Counted from the stretch's first letter, positions 1 through 8,558 are shown. The stretch: DNA of 35,926 nt from Candidatus Eisenbacteria bacterium (GCA_016867495.1 VGJL01000011.1:1-35926); one strand, 5' to 3'. Translations and numbers: made by a program. The notes: generated by a model from the letters alone, not told the origin.

Positions 1-1150
1 CGATGGCGCGCCGGTAGGGCTCGGCCATGTAGGCGGCCGCGAACTGGAGGATCTCATAGTCGAACTCCTCCCGGCCGAGGTCCTCCTCCATCCAAAGAGC
101 CTCGAGATATGTCGCGAAGCCCTCGTTCAGCCAGGCGTGCGCCCATGACTTGCAGGTGATGAGGTCGCCGAACCATTGATGCGCCAGCTCGTGCGAGACC
201 AGATCGTCGCTCGTGAAGTCGAGCGAGGCCCTCGCGTCATGCAGAGTCCCGTCCGACTGGCTCGTCGCAGACGTATTCTCCATCCCCCCGAAGTGGAAGT
301 CGCGGATCGCGATCTGCGAGTACTTCTCGTACGGATAGGGACAGTCGAGCCGATCGGAGAAGAACTCGATCATGCGTGGAGTCTTGCCGAAGGAGCGTCG
401 CGCCTCCTCCTCGCGACCCTTCTCGACGTAGGAGTCGACCGGGATCTTCCGCCAGCGGTCCTCCAGGCGGACAAACTCCCCGACGACGAGGGCGATCAGG
501 TAGCTGACATGGGGGACTCCCTCCGACCAGTGGTAGGTCTTTCTGCCGTCGCGCTCGGTCACGGAGAGCAGCCCGCCGTTCGAGATTGCCGTGTATCGGC
601 TCTCGACGGTCGCCACGATCTCGGTCGTCATCCTCTCGTTGGGGGCGTCGTGGCAGGGGATCCAGTAGCGCGCTTCCTCGTCCTCTCCCTGGCTCCAGAG
701 CTGCCAGGCGCCGGCCGGGTCCTGATCGGCGGGAGCAATGAAGTAGAGCCCGAGCGCCGGATGATCGACCTCGTAGCTGACGACGAGCTCGATCGTGTCA
801 GCGACCGGAACGGGGAAGCGGATCGTGAGCTTGCGGTCCAGATAAGAATGGGGGAGATCCTGGCCGTTCCCGTCACGAACCGATCGGATCTTGAGATCGA
901 CCGCGTCGAGGACGATCGAGTCGAATGGGCCGTAGGCGGCGCGCAGCCGCTGGGCGCATGTCGCATCGACGTGCCTGCGTGGCAGGTCGATTTCCAGATC
1001 GAGCCGTAGATGCTCCACATCGCAAGTGCGGTCGGGAGCGTACTTGGGCTGTTCCTCCCTCAGCGTCCATCGCCCCGCGGCATGCCCAAGCTGACGGCAG
1101 ACCATCCGCTCGCCCCAGGCGCCGCCATGCCTTGAATCTGTTCCCGTCAT
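1..1150 (-). CDS. M1 family aminopeptidase (gluzincin), 3' part off the window edge
   Basis: Zinc metallopeptidase that removes N-terminal residues from peptides. I translated the complement directly: 383 codons are visible and the frame stays open to base 1, so the C-terminal part is missing. The N-terminal beta domain is followed by the substrate-recognition motif GGMEN, the zinc site HELAHQW, and the distal glutamate in WLNEGFATYLE, which is the HExxH-18-E arrangement of the M1 family. The ATG at 1150-1148 follows a GAGGGGGAC ribosome site. I see no signal peptide, so a cytoplasmic enzyme is likely. It is divergent from the peroxiredoxin gene across a 162-bp spacer. The family call is secure; substrate preference cannot be read from this portion. 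Confidence 0.93.
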   Translation of the reverse strand, partial: MTGTDSRHGGAWGERMVCRQLGHAAGRWTLREEQPKYAPDRTCDVEHLRLDLEIDLPRRHVDATCAQRLRAAYGPFDSIVLDAVDLKIRSVRDGNGQDLPHSYLDRKLTIRFPVPVADTIELVVSYEVDHPALGLYFIAPADQDPAGAWQLWSQGEDEEARYWIPCHDAPNERMTTEIVATVESRYTAISNGGLLSVTERDGRKTYHWSEGVPHVSYLIALVVGEFVRLEDRWRKIPVDSYVEKGREEEARRSFGKTPRMIEFFSDRLDCPYPYEKYSQIAIRDFHFGGMENTSATSQSDGTLHDARASLDFTSDDLVSHELAHQWFGDLITCKSWAHAWLNEGFATYLEALWMEEDLGREEFDYEILQFAAAYMAEPYRRAI

Positions 1151-1180
1151 CTGCGTCCCCCTCGTGGCTCGGCCTCTTCA

Positions 1181-1209
1181 CTGACACGGCATGACCGCGA
1201 TGATACCGA
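1181..1209 (+). promoter_or_regulatory. Candidate promoter of the peroxiredoxin gene
   Basis: CTGACA (-35), 17 bases, then TACCGA (-10) preceded by TGA, an extended -10 feature. It would give a leader of about 95 bases. The -10 match is modest. Confidence 0.3.
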
Positions 1210-1228
1210 AGGGCGGCCGCGCGGACCA
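1200..1228 (-). promoter_or_regulatory. Candidate promoter of the M1 aminopeptidase
   Basis: On the minus strand TGGTCC (-35, 1228-1223), a 17-base spacer and TATCAT (-10, 1205-1200) stand about 50 bases before the start codon. The -10 is good and the -35 is weak. It overlaps the candidate promoter on the other strand, so the two genes may compete for polymerase. Confidence 0.35.
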
Positions 1229-1312
1229 TCCGGTGCTCGGCCGGCCGGCATCCGGTCGACAGCCGCGCGGCGGCCCTGCGAGTCTGAGACCCGGTGAGGA
1301 GAGGAGGAGCTC

Positions 1313-1678
1313 ATGATGCCAAGAGCTGGCGATGCCGCGCCTTCCTTCAGCGGCAAGGCGACATCGGGACAGATCGTCTCCCTCGCGGACTTCAGGGGCA
1401 AGAAGCTGATCCTCTACTTCTACCCGAAGGACAACACTCCCGGCTGCACGACCGAGGCGTGCGACTTCCGCGACAATCTAGGACGGCTTTCGCGAAAGGG
1501 AGCGGCGGTTCTCGGCGTGAGCCCCGATAGCGTCGTCTCGCACGCGCGATTCGCGGCCAAGCACGATCTGAGCTTCCCGCTCCTCTGCGATCCGGATCGT
1601 GCCGTCGCGCAGGCCTATGGCGTCTGGGTCGAGAAGACGCTCGCGGGGCACGTCGAGGAGCTCCTGAAAGCCCTCTAG
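1313..1678 (+). CDS. bcp: Bcp-type peroxiredoxin with an apparent internal deletion
   Basis: Thioredoxin-fold thiol peroxidase of the AhpC/TSA, Bcp/PrxQ group, expected to reduce hydroperoxides in the cytoplasm. The N-terminal two thirds is normal: TPGCTTEAC carries the peroxidatic Cys45 and the resolving Cys50 five residues later, as in E. coli Bcp. The protein is only 121 residues against about 155 for the family. It passes from the conserved YGVW-EK segment straight into the C-terminal AGHVEELLKAL. The strand carrying the family's conserved arginine and TFLID motif, roughly 30 residues, is absent, with no frameshift. The ATG doublet follows GAGGAGAGGAGGAGC. The stop codon overlaps the convergent neighbour's stop. 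Whether the product is active is doubtful. Confidence 0.88.
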   Translation: MMPRAGDAAPSFSGKATSGQIVSLADFRGKKLILYFYPKDNTPGCTTEACDFRDNLGRLSRKGAAVLGVSPDSVVSHARFAAKHDLSFPLLCDPDRAVAQAYGVWVEKTLAGHVEELLKAL

Positions 1679-2124
1679 AGAAAAGAGCGCCGGCGCCGCC
1701 GGGGGGAGCCCGGCGACTCCGTTCGTCGGGCGGCGGAGGGGCGGCGCGGAGAGTCGGGCCGAGGCCTCCACCGGTAGCGTGAGAGATCACAGGCGCCCCG
1801 GGCGCTGAACTGGATTCCCTCCCGCTCGAGGAGCGCCCTCTGGAGGGACGTCTCCCCATCGGGGAAGCTCCCGGAGCGGACGGAGATCTCCCCGCGGGCG
1901 TTGACGACCCGGTGCCAGGGGATCGAGAGCCCCGCTGGAATCGAGTAGAGGGCGTATCCCGCGAGCCGCGGCTGGCAGGGATGCCCCGCCAGGGCGGCGA
2001 TCTGCCCGTAGGTGGCGACCCTTCCCCGGGGGATCCTCGCGACGACCCCCCAGATTGAGCGGTAGAGCTGCGAGGCCCGCCGCGCGGGCTCCTCGTCGCT
2101 TCTGCCGCGGGAACGTCTCGGCAT
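1675..2124 (-). CDS. Alkyltransferase-like protein (ATL, MGMT DNA-binding fold)
   Basis: Relative of O6-alkylguanine-DNA methyltransferase. The core holds the helix-turn-helix region (IPRGRVATYGQIAALAG) and the active-site segment reads PWHRVVN, where methyltransferases have PCHRV. Replacing the alkyl-acceptor cysteine with tryptophan defines the ATL family, which binds alkylated bases and hands them to nucleotide excision repair instead of repairing them. The tail after about residue 115 is rich in Arg, Pro and Ser and looks disordered. I chose the ATG at 2124; a TTG two codons earlier (2130) is possible, and neither has a clear ribosome site. It is convergent with the peroxiredoxin gene, the two stops sharing CTAG. 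Confidence 0.85.
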   Translation of the reverse strand: MPRRSRGRSDEEPARRASQLYRSIWGVVARIPRGRVATYGQIAALAGHPCQPRLAGYALYSIPAGLSIPWHRVVNARGEISVRSGSFPDGETSLQRALLEREGIQFSARGACDLSRYRWRPRPDSPRRPSAARRTESPGSPRRRRRSFL

Positions 2125-2204
2125 GTCCAACCGCTAGCACGGCGGGCCCGGCTCGTCCATAGTTGTGAGGGATCGTGCGCCTCGGCCGCGATCTGGGAGG
2201 TGTG

Positions 2205-2816
2205 ATGGGAATCGCGGCGTTCGAAGGGAAGTCGCCTCGCATCGGAGGCGGCACCTATGTTCACCCCTCGGCGGATCTCTTCGGGGACGTGGAGATCGGC
2301 GCCGGCTGCTGGATAGGCCCGGGCGCGCGGCTGCGCGGGGACTACGGGACGATCCGAGTCGGCGACCGCACGAGCATCGAGGACAACTGCGTCATCCACG
2401 CGCGCCCCGGCGAGGTCTGCACGATCGGAAACTGGGTGACGATCGGTCACGGAGCCATCATCCACAACGCCCTCCGGATCGAGGACTACGCCGTCATCGG
2501 GATGGGCGCCATCGTCTCCGACTGGACGATCGTCGGCGAGTGGGCGGTGGTCGGCGAGGGGGCGGTCGTGCGCCAGCGCCAGGCCATTCCAGCCGGGGCG
2601 ATCGCCGTGGGGATTCCCGCCCGTCTCCTGGAGAAGGAGGTCGAGGAGGCCTACAAGGCGGAGTGGATGCACTTCAAGCAGACCTATGTCGACCTGGCCC
2701 GGAGGTATCCGTCCGGCCTGTTGCCTCTCGACGACTCGGCCGGGCGGGAGCGGGGCATGGAACCGCCGCGTTCGGGGCGAGGGACATCCGAGAAGGGGAT
2801 GGAGGAGAGGGATTGA
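2205..2816 (+). CDS. Gamma-carbonic-anhydrase-like left-handed beta-helix protein
   Basis: Hexapeptide-repeat protein of the YrdA/PaaY/gamma-CA group. The repeats run from about residue 10 to 160 (GDVEIGAGCWIG and so on). The three zinc-ligand histidines of the family have counterparts in DNCVIHAR and in TIGHGAIIHN, so metal binding is plausible; the physiological substrate is not evident. The C-terminal EEAYKAEWMHF helix is usual for the family, and the last 30 residues are low complexity. I chose the ATG at 2205, after GGAGG, because MGIAAFEGKSPRIG matches the family N-terminus; a GTG at 2175 is an alternative. The stop overlaps the aconitase start (ATGA), so the two are probably translationally coupled. 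Confidence 0.85.
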   Translation: MGIAAFEGKSPRIGGGTYVHPSADLFGDVEIGAGCWIGPGARLRGDYGTIRVGDRTSIEDNCVIHARPGEVCTIGNWVTIGHGAIIHNALRIEDYAVIGMGAIVSDWTIVGEWAVVGEGAVVRQRQAIPAGAIAVGIPARLLEKEVEEAYKAEWMHFKQTYVDLARRYPSGLLPLDDSAGRERGMEPPRSGRGTSEKGMEERD

Positions 2817-5125
2817 TGAACGGTGCGGGCACTTCGGCCGATCTCGTGCGGGCCGCGTACGCAAGGCTGGAACGGAACCTGGGAGTCATCAGGAGTCGCC
2901 TTGGACGCCCGCTCACGCTCGCGGAGAAGGTCCTGCTCGGACACCTCAGGGATCCCGAGGGGCAGGACCTGCGCCCCGGAGAAGGATTCCTCTTCCTCGA
3001 CCCCGACCGCTTGGCGATGCAGGACGCCACGGCGCAGATGGCCCTCCTGCAGTTCATGCATGCCGGCCGCTCGCGCTCGGCCGCGCCGGCCACCGTCCAC
3101 TGCGATCACCTGATCCAGGCGAGGGTGGGAGCCTTGGAGGACACGGAGGCGGCTCTTCGGGAGAACGGGGAGGTCTATGACTTCCTGCAGAGCGCATCCT
3201 CCGCCTTCGGCATCGGATTCTGGAAGCCGGGCTCCGGGATCATCCATCAGGTGCTCCTCGAGAACTATGCCTTTCCGGGCGGGCTCTTGATCGGCACAGA
3301 CTCCCACACGCCAAACGCGGGTGGACTCGCGATGCTCGCCAGCGGCGTCGGCGGCGGAGACGCCGTCGATGTGATGGTCGGAATGCCCTGGGAGGTCAGA
3401 CATCCAAGGGTCCTCGGAATCCGGCTCACCGGCGCCCTGCGCGGATGGACGTCGCCGAAGGACGTCATTCTGCGGCTGTGCGGGATCCTGACGGTCAAGG
3501 GGGGGACCGACCGGATCCTCGAGTACTTCGGGCCGGGCGCGCGAACGATCTCATGCACCGGCAAGGCGACGATCGCCAACATGGGGGCCGAGCTGGGGGC
3601 GACCGGATCGATCTTCCCCTTCGATGAGGCGATGGACAGATACCTCAGGGGGACGGGCCGGGGGACGATCGCCGATCTCGCCGCGAGCCACGCGGCGATT
3701 CTCTCCGCCGATCCGGAGGTTGAGGCGGAACCGGAGAAGTACTTCGAGCGGGTGATCACGATTGACCTGTCGAGCCTGGAGCCTCAGATCGCGGGGCCGC
3801 ACACCCCTGACCTGGTGCGGCCGATCTCCGCCTTCGCGGCGGAAGTGCGGGAGAGGGGATATCCCGAGGCGCTGTCGGCCGCGCTGCTCGGATCCTGCAC
3901 GAACTCCTCGTATGAGGACATCGGACGCGCGGTCGAGGTCGCCGGCCAGGCCCGCGCCCGTGGTCTGCGTATGAAGACCCGGCTCCTCGTGACGCCCGGC
4001 AGCGAGCAGATCCGCGCCACGATCGAGCGCGATGGGCATCTGGCCGCTCTGGAGGCGATCGGGGCGACCGTGCTCGCGAACGCGTGCGGCCCTTGCATCG
4101 GCCAGTGGCGCCGGGAGGGGATCGATACGGGCGGGCCGAACTCGATCCTCACATCGTTCAACCGGAACTTCCCGGGGCGCAACGACGGGAGCCGGACCAC
4201 GCTCGCCTTCATCGCCAGCCCCGAGATCGTGATCGCTGTCGGTCTGGCCGGCCGCCTGAGCTTCAATCCGCTGAGCGACCCGATCGCAGGCCTCTCGGGC
4301 AAGAGCATGCGCCTCATGCCGCCGAGGCCGGTTCCCGATCTGCCGCCGGAGGGCTTCGTCGGGGATCTTTCGGGATTCCTCCCTCCGGAGGATCGGAGGG
4401 AAGGAAGGGGGAAGATCAGGATCGCCGCCGGAAGCGAGCGGCTCCAGGCCCTGAAGCCCTTTCCCGCATGGGACGGATCGGACTTCATCGAGTTGCCGAT
4501 CCTCTTGAAGGCGAAGGGGAGCTGCACGACCGATCAGATCTCGCCGGCCGGACCGTGGCTTCGCTATCGCGGCCATCTCGAGCGGATCAGCGACAACATC
4601 TTCCTGGGGGCGCAAGACGCGTTCACGGGGGAGGTCGGCAAGGGTGTGAACATCCTGACCGGGCAGGCGGGGGAGCCCCTTCCGCTGATCGCGCGCGACT
4701 ACCGGGCGCGCGGGCTGCGGTGGATCGCGGTCGGAGACGAGAACTACGGCGAGGGGAGCAGCCGCGAGCACGCGGCGATGTCGCCGCGCTTCATGGGCGC
4801 AGCGGCGATCGTCGCGCGCTCCTTCGCGCGGATTCATGAGTCGAATCTCAAGAAGCAGGGTCTCTTGGCGCTGACGTTCACCGATCCGGCAGACTACGAG
4901 AAGGTTCTCCCCGGAGATCGGATGAGCCTGCTGGGACTGGCCCGTCTCGAGACCGGCCAATCGCTCAAGGCCATCCTCCACCATGCGAATGGGGAGAGCG
5001 AGGGACTAGTGCTACGACACACGGTAACGCCTGAGCAGATGCACTGGTTTCGTGCAGGGGGCGCCCTGAACCACCTGCGCGCGGGCCGCACGGGGCCCGG
5101 GTCCGGGGATCTCCTTACTGGTTAG
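2816..5125 (+). CDS. acn: Aconitate hydratase, mitochondrial type
   Basis: TCA-cycle enzyme interconverting citrate and isocitrate through cis-aconitate with a 4Fe-4S cluster; cytoplasmic. It is 769 residues, the size of mitochondrial-type aconitase rather than the roughly 900 of AcnA/IRP. The cluster cysteines are Cys361 (GSCTNSS) and Cys424/Cys427 (ANACGPCIGQW), nearly the same numbering as the mammalian enzyme. The substrate-binding GTDSHTPNAGG lies near residue 165, and the swivel domain follows a linker at about 520-540, with GDENYGEGSSREHAA in its expected place. The frame is open far upstream, but the start is fixed by homology and by the ATGA overlap with the preceding gene, whose end carries GGAGGAGAGGG. 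Confidence 0.96.
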   Translation: MNGAGTSADLVRAAYARLERNLGVIRSRLGRPLTLAEKVLLGHLRDPEGQDLRPGEGFLFLDPDRLAMQDATAQMALLQFMHAGRSRSAAPATVHCDHLIQARVGALEDTEAALRENGEVYDFLQSASSAFGIGFWKPGSGIIHQVLLENYAFPGGLLIGTDSHTPNAGGLAMLASGVGGGDAVDVMVGMPWEVRHPRVLGIRLTGALRGWTSPKDVILRLCGILTVKGGTDRILEYFGPGARTISCTGKATIANMGAELGATGSIFPFDEAMDRYLRGTGRGTIADLAASHAAILSADPEVEAEPEKYFERVITIDLSSLEPQIAGPHTPDLVRPISAFAAEVRERGYPEALSAALLGSCTNSSYEDIGRAVEVAGQARARGLRMKTRLLVTPGSEQIRATIERDGHLAALEAIGATVLANACGPCIGQWRREGIDTGGPNSILTSFNRNFPGRNDGSRTTLAFIASPEIVIAVGLAGRLSFNPLSDPIAGLSGKSMRLMPPRPVPDLPPEGFVGDLSGFLPPEDRREGRGKIRIAAGSERLQALKPFPAWDGSDFIELPILLKAKGSCTTDQISPAGPWLRYRGHLERISDNIFLGAQDAFTGEVGKGVNILTGQAGEPLPLIARDYRARGLRWIAVGDENYGEGSSREHAAMSPRFMGAAAIVARSFARIHESNLKKQGLLALTFTDPADYEKVLPGDRMSLLGLARLETGQSLKAILHHANGESEGLVLRHTVTPEQMHWFRAGGALNHLRAGRTGPGSGDLLTG

Positions 5126-5156
5126 CAAGTTCCCTCTGGCGCCGGGCGCGCCGTCC

Positions 5157-5165
5157 TGGTAGAAT
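5157..5165 (+). promoter_or_regulatory. Candidate extended -10 promoter of the parA-like gene
   Basis: TGG followed by TAGAAT is a TGn-extended -10 forty bases before the start. No good -35 lies 17 bases upstream (TGGCGC). The spacer between aconitase and this gene is otherwise a GC-rich 79 bases. Confidence 0.4.
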
Positions 5166-5204
5166 GCGCCCTGGCGAGTTGGTCAATCAAAATGTGGAGG
5201 CTGG

Positions 5205-6020
5205 ATGAGATCATACGCGATCGCAAACATTAAGGGTGGATCGGGCAAGACGACGGTTGCCGTCAATCTCGCCGCAGGACTTGCGCTCGAGGGGCGCAAG
5301 GTCCTCTTGATGGATTTGGATCCGCAGGGCTCGAGCAGCTTTCATCTGCTCCCCCGGTCTTCGAACGGGAACCTCGCGGATGTGCTCTCGTGCGAGAAGC
5401 GGCTCCCGGAAGTCTTCTGCGAGACGATCGTCAGCGGGCTCAAGGTCGCGCCGGGCGGGCGCCTGCTCGCCCCCTTCGACAATGGCGCGCATCCGACGCG
5501 CGAGCGGCTGCTGCACTCGCTGGGCCAGGTGCCGGAGGATGTCGACTATGTTCTGATCGACACTCCGCCTACTTGGGGGTCGCTCCTGATCGGCGGCCTC
5601 TCGACGGTCGACGGCGTGCTGATCCCGGTGACGACCAGAGAGCTGGACATCGAGATCCTGGGGTTGTTGCTCGATGTGATCGAGCAGGTGCAGCGTCACC
5701 GCAATCCCAAGCTGCGCGTCACGGGGATCGTTCCCAACCGGATCGTGAGAACCCGGCTGAGCGCCCGGATCGAGGAGCGACTGCGCGCCGAGCACGGTGC
5801 GCTCGTCCTCTCCTCGATCCGCGAGAATGTGAAGCTCGCCGAGGCGGGCGGGTTCCATGCCCCTGTCCAGGTGACGGCCCCCTCCAGCAGCGGGGCGGAG
5901 GACTTCTCCATGCTCGCGAGAGCTTTCCTCGAGCGGGAGGAGGGCGGCGGGGCGATCCGGCCGGTGGCGTCGGAGACGGAGGAGGGACGGGAGGCGTCGT
6001 TCTCGGAGTCGGCCTCGTAG
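5205..6020 (+). CDS. ParA/MinD-type P-loop ATPase without a ParB partner
   Basis: Deviant Walker A ATPase of the ParA/Soj family, which forms ATP-dependent gradients to position DNA or protein cargo. The deviant Walker A is KGGSGKTT at residues 10-17, the Walker A' region is LLMDLDPQGSSS, and Walker B is YVLIDTPPT. The N-terminus begins directly at the P-loop strand, so the DNA-binding extension of plasmid-type ParA is missing. The ATG follows TGGAGG. The last 30 residues are acidic and Ser-rich. No ParB or parS-like sequence was seen next to it, and its neighbours are metabolic genes, so it is an orphan whose cargo cannot be told from context. The family is certain; a role in chromosome segregation is not. 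Confidence 0.9.
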   Translation: MRSYAIANIKGGSGKTTVAVNLAAGLALEGRKVLLMDLDPQGSSSFHLLPRSSNGNLADVLSCEKRLPEVFCETIVSGLKVAPGGRLLAPFDNGAHPTRERLLHSLGQVPEDVDYVLIDTPPTWGSLLIGGLSTVDGVLIPVTTRELDIEILGLLLDVIEQVQRHRNPKLRVTGIVPNRIVRTRLSARIEERLRAEHGALVLSSIRENVKLAEAGGFHAPVQVTAPSSSGAEDFSMLARAFLEREEGGGAIRPVASETEEGREASFSESAS

Positions 6021-6069
6021 GCGGCGGGGGCGCCGCGCCCGACCCGATCCGCCAGCGGCCAGCGCGCCA

Positions 6070-6098
6070 TTGCCCGCCTGCGGCGTCTGGGCTACCCT
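6070..6098 (+). promoter_or_regulatory. Candidate promoter of the transketolase-like gene
   Basis: TTGCCC (-35, 6070-6075), a 17-base spacer and TACCCT (-10, 6093-6098), ending 48 bases before the ATG. It may drive the whole run of genes to the terminator at 12503. Confidence 0.45.
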
Positions 6099-6146
6099 GA
6101 GCGGGAATCTCTCATCAGGGGCCGAGGCGGGGAAGGGAGGTCGAGG

Positions 6147-8549
6147 ATGACGACGGGCGCCGGCGCGGTGGCAGGAAGACCAATCGAGTTCGCCCCACGG
6201 AGGGCGGTCCACATCCCGGTCAGCGAGGAGTTGAAGGCAGGGCGATCGCCGAGCGCGCCCCCCGCTCCCGAGCTGCTGGAGGCCCTGGGACGCTTCGATC
6301 TCCTCTATCGCGCCCTCTGCGGCGTGCTCTTCAACTTCGTGCCCACCTCGGGGCATCCCGGGGGGAGCATCTCCTCCGGCAGGATCGTCTCATCGCTTCT
6401 CTTCGCCGGAACCGAGTACGACTTCCGCAATCCGGAAGAGGCGGCCAACGACATCCTCGTCTATGCGGCCGGACACAAGGCGATGGGCCTCTATGCCATG
6501 TGGGCGCTGCGAAACGAGATCGTCCGCGTGGGCGCCCGCGATCTGCTCCCTCCCGAGGAGAAGTTCCAGCTCAGGCTGGAGGATCTGCTCGGTTTCCGGC
6601 GCAACCCGACGACGGAGACGCCGCTCTTCCGGGCGATGAAGGCGAAACCGCTCGATGGGCATCCCACGCCGCTGACGCCGGGCGTGAAGATCGCCACCGG
6701 GGCCTCCGGCGTCGGCGTCCCCGCCGGCCTCGGGCTTGCGCTCGCCGCTCTCGACGCCTACGGGCAAGACGATCCCCCCCGCGTGCATCTCATCGAGGGA
6801 GAAGGGGGCATGACGCCGGGACGCGTTGTGGAGGCGATGGCGACCGCGGCCACCGCGGGTTTGCACAACGCCTATCTCCACATCGACTGGAACCAGGCGA
6901 GCATCGACAGCAATCGAGTCTGCCGCGTCGGACAGGAGGCGGGGGACTACGTGCAGTGGAATCCGGTCGAGCTGGCCTACCTCCATGACTGGAACGTCCT
7001 CACGGTCGAGGACGGGCATGACTTCGCGCAGGTCCTCGCGGCCCAACAGATGGCCCGGACAAGGCGCAACGACCAGCCGACTGCGGTCGTCTACAAGACC
7101 GTCAAGGGATGGCGCTACGGGATCGAGGGGCGCACATCGCACGGGGCCGGCCACAAGTTCTGCTCGGATGAGTACTACGCCTGCCTCAAGGAGGCGGAGG
7201 AGGGTCTCGGGATCAGCTTCCCGCGCCACTCCGGGGCGAAGGACCCCGTCTCGGTGGAGGAGACCTACTGGGCGACGCTTCTCGCCTTCAGATCGTGGAT
7301 CGAGAGGGACGGGAGCACGGCCCGCCTCTTGGCGGAACAGATCCGCAGGAGCGCGGAAGCGCTCCGCCAGAGGGGACGCAGGCCCAGAGCGGCGGCGCCC
7401 GATCTTTCGCCGCTCTATGCCGACTCGATGCGGCCCGATGAGGTGCCGGAAGAACTGATACTCAAGCCCGGGGCCGAGACGACCCTCCGCGGCGCGCTCG
7501 GCGACGCCCTCGGCTACGTCAATCGCATGACCGGCGGCGGTGTGATCGCGGCCGCCGCGGATCTGCTCGGCTCCACGAGCGTCTCCAACGCGGCGAAGGG
7601 GTTCCCCCCGGGGTTCTTCCACTCGACGGGCAATCCCGATTCCAGGGTCGTCTCCGGCGGCGGGATCTGCGAGGACTGCATCGGCGCGTTTCTCGCGGGG
7701 CTATCGAGCTACGGCCGCCACATCGGCGCTGGATCGTCCTACGCGGCGTTCATCGCAGCGCTTCAGCACGTCCCCTCGCGGCTTCATGGGATCGGCCAGC
7801 AGGCCCGCCACGAGCTCACGGGCGACGCGTATCGGACCTTCCTCATCATCTGCGCGCACGCGGGGCTCAAGACCGGCGAGGACGGCCCGACGCACGCCGA
7901 TCCGCAGGCGCTTCAGCTGCTTCAGGAGAACTTCCCGCCGGGGGTGTGCATCACGCTGACCCCCTGGGAGCCTGCGGAGCTCTGGCCGCTCCTGATCGCG
8001 GGACTGAAGGCGCGCCCGGCGATCCTCGCCCCGTTCGTGACGCGGCCCAACGAGAAGGTGCCGGACCGCGCGGCTCTTGGGATCCCGCCCGCTTCCGATG
8101 CGACGCGCGGGATCTACGCCCTGCGCAAGGTCGACCCGGGCGTGGCGCCTTATCACGGGACGCTCGTCCTCCAGGAGAGCGGGGTCGCCTACGCCTTCGT
8201 GGACGAGGTCCTTCCGAGGATGGACAGGGACGGCCTGCGGATGAATGTCTACCTCGTTACGAGCGCCGAGCTCTTCGATGCCCTCCCCGAGGCGGAGAGG
8301 GCGAGGATCTACCCGGCCGAGCGGGCCCGCGAGGCGATGGGGATCACCGGCTTCACGATGCCCACGCTCTACCGCTGGATCCTCTCGGAGGAAGGCAGGC
8401 GCGCCAGCCTCCATGCCTTCTCTACGGGGAGATACCTGGGAAGCGGGCAGGCTCACAAGGTGCTCGAGGAAGCCCGTCTCGACGGCGCGTCGCAGTACGA
8501 GGCGATCCGGCGGTACGCAGATGGCTTCGCCCGTCGCGGCGGCGTCTAG
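6147..8549 (+). CDS. Divergent transketolase-like thiamine-diphosphate enzyme
   Basis: An 800-residue protein with the three-domain layout of transketolases. SGHPGGS (68-74) matches the family's N-terminal substrate and TPP site. The metal-diphosphate motif is GEG (218-220) followed by DWN (247-249), where the family normally has GDG and DYN. The middle domain keeps the glutamate that activates TPP (ICED in place of REH), and GEDGPTH is conserved. An N-terminal extension of about 45 residues and the overall length exceed a standard transketolase (about 660). It could be a true transketolase of the pentose phosphate pathway or a paralogue with another ketol donor. The next gene begins 9 bases after the stop, so co-transcription with the membrane cluster is likely. 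The ATG follows GGGAGGTCGAGG. Confidence 0.8.
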   Translation: MTTGAGAVAGRPIEFAPRRAVHIPVSEELKAGRSPSAPPAPELLEALGRFDLLYRALCGVLFNFVPTSGHPGGSISSGRIVSSLLFAGTEYDFRNPEEAANDILVYAAGHKAMGLYAMWALRNEIVRVGARDLLPPEEKFQLRLEDLLGFRRNPTTETPLFRAMKAKPLDGHPTPLTPGVKIATGASGVGVPAGLGLALAALDAYGQDDPPRVHLIEGEGGMTPGRVVEAMATAATAGLHNAYLHIDWNQASIDSNRVCRVGQEAGDYVQWNPVELAYLHDWNVLTVEDGHDFAQVLAAQQMARTRRNDQPTAVVYKTVKGWRYGIEGRTSHGAGHKFCSDEYYACLKEAEEGLGISFPRHSGAKDPVSVEETYWATLLAFRSWIERDGSTARLLAEQIRRSAEALRQRGRRPRAAAPDLSPLYADSMRPDEVPEELILKPGAETTLRGALGDALGYVNRMTGGGVIAAAADLLGSTSVSNAAKGFPPGFFHSTGNPDSRVVSGGGICEDCIGAFLAGLSSYGRHIGAGSSYAAFIAALQHVPSRLHGIGQQARHELTGDAYRTFLIICAHAGLKTGEDGPTHADPQALQLLQENFPPGVCITLTPWEPAELWPLLIAGLKARPAILAPFVTRPNEKVPDRAALGIPPASDATRGIYALRKVDPGVAPYHGTLVLQESGVAYAFVDEVLPRMDRDGLRMNVYLVTSAELFDALPEAERARIYPAERAREAMGITGFTMPTLYRWILSEEGRRASLHAFSTGRYLGSGQAHKVLEEARLDGASQYEAIRRYADGFARRGGV

Positions 8550-8558
8550 GAGCATCGC

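Noticed and set aside
176-1009. A 277-codon plus-strand frame at the left end
   Set aside because: The minus strand there encodes a clear M1 aminopeptidase with GGMEN and HExxH motifs.
2165-2815. N-terminal extension of aconitase by about 217 residues
   Set aside because: It is out of register with any aconitase domain and lies inside the gamma-CA-like gene; the ATGA overlap fixes the start at 2816.
3551-4984. A 477-codon frame antisense to aconitase
   Set aside because: Low-complexity charged translation; aconitase is unambiguous on the plus strand.
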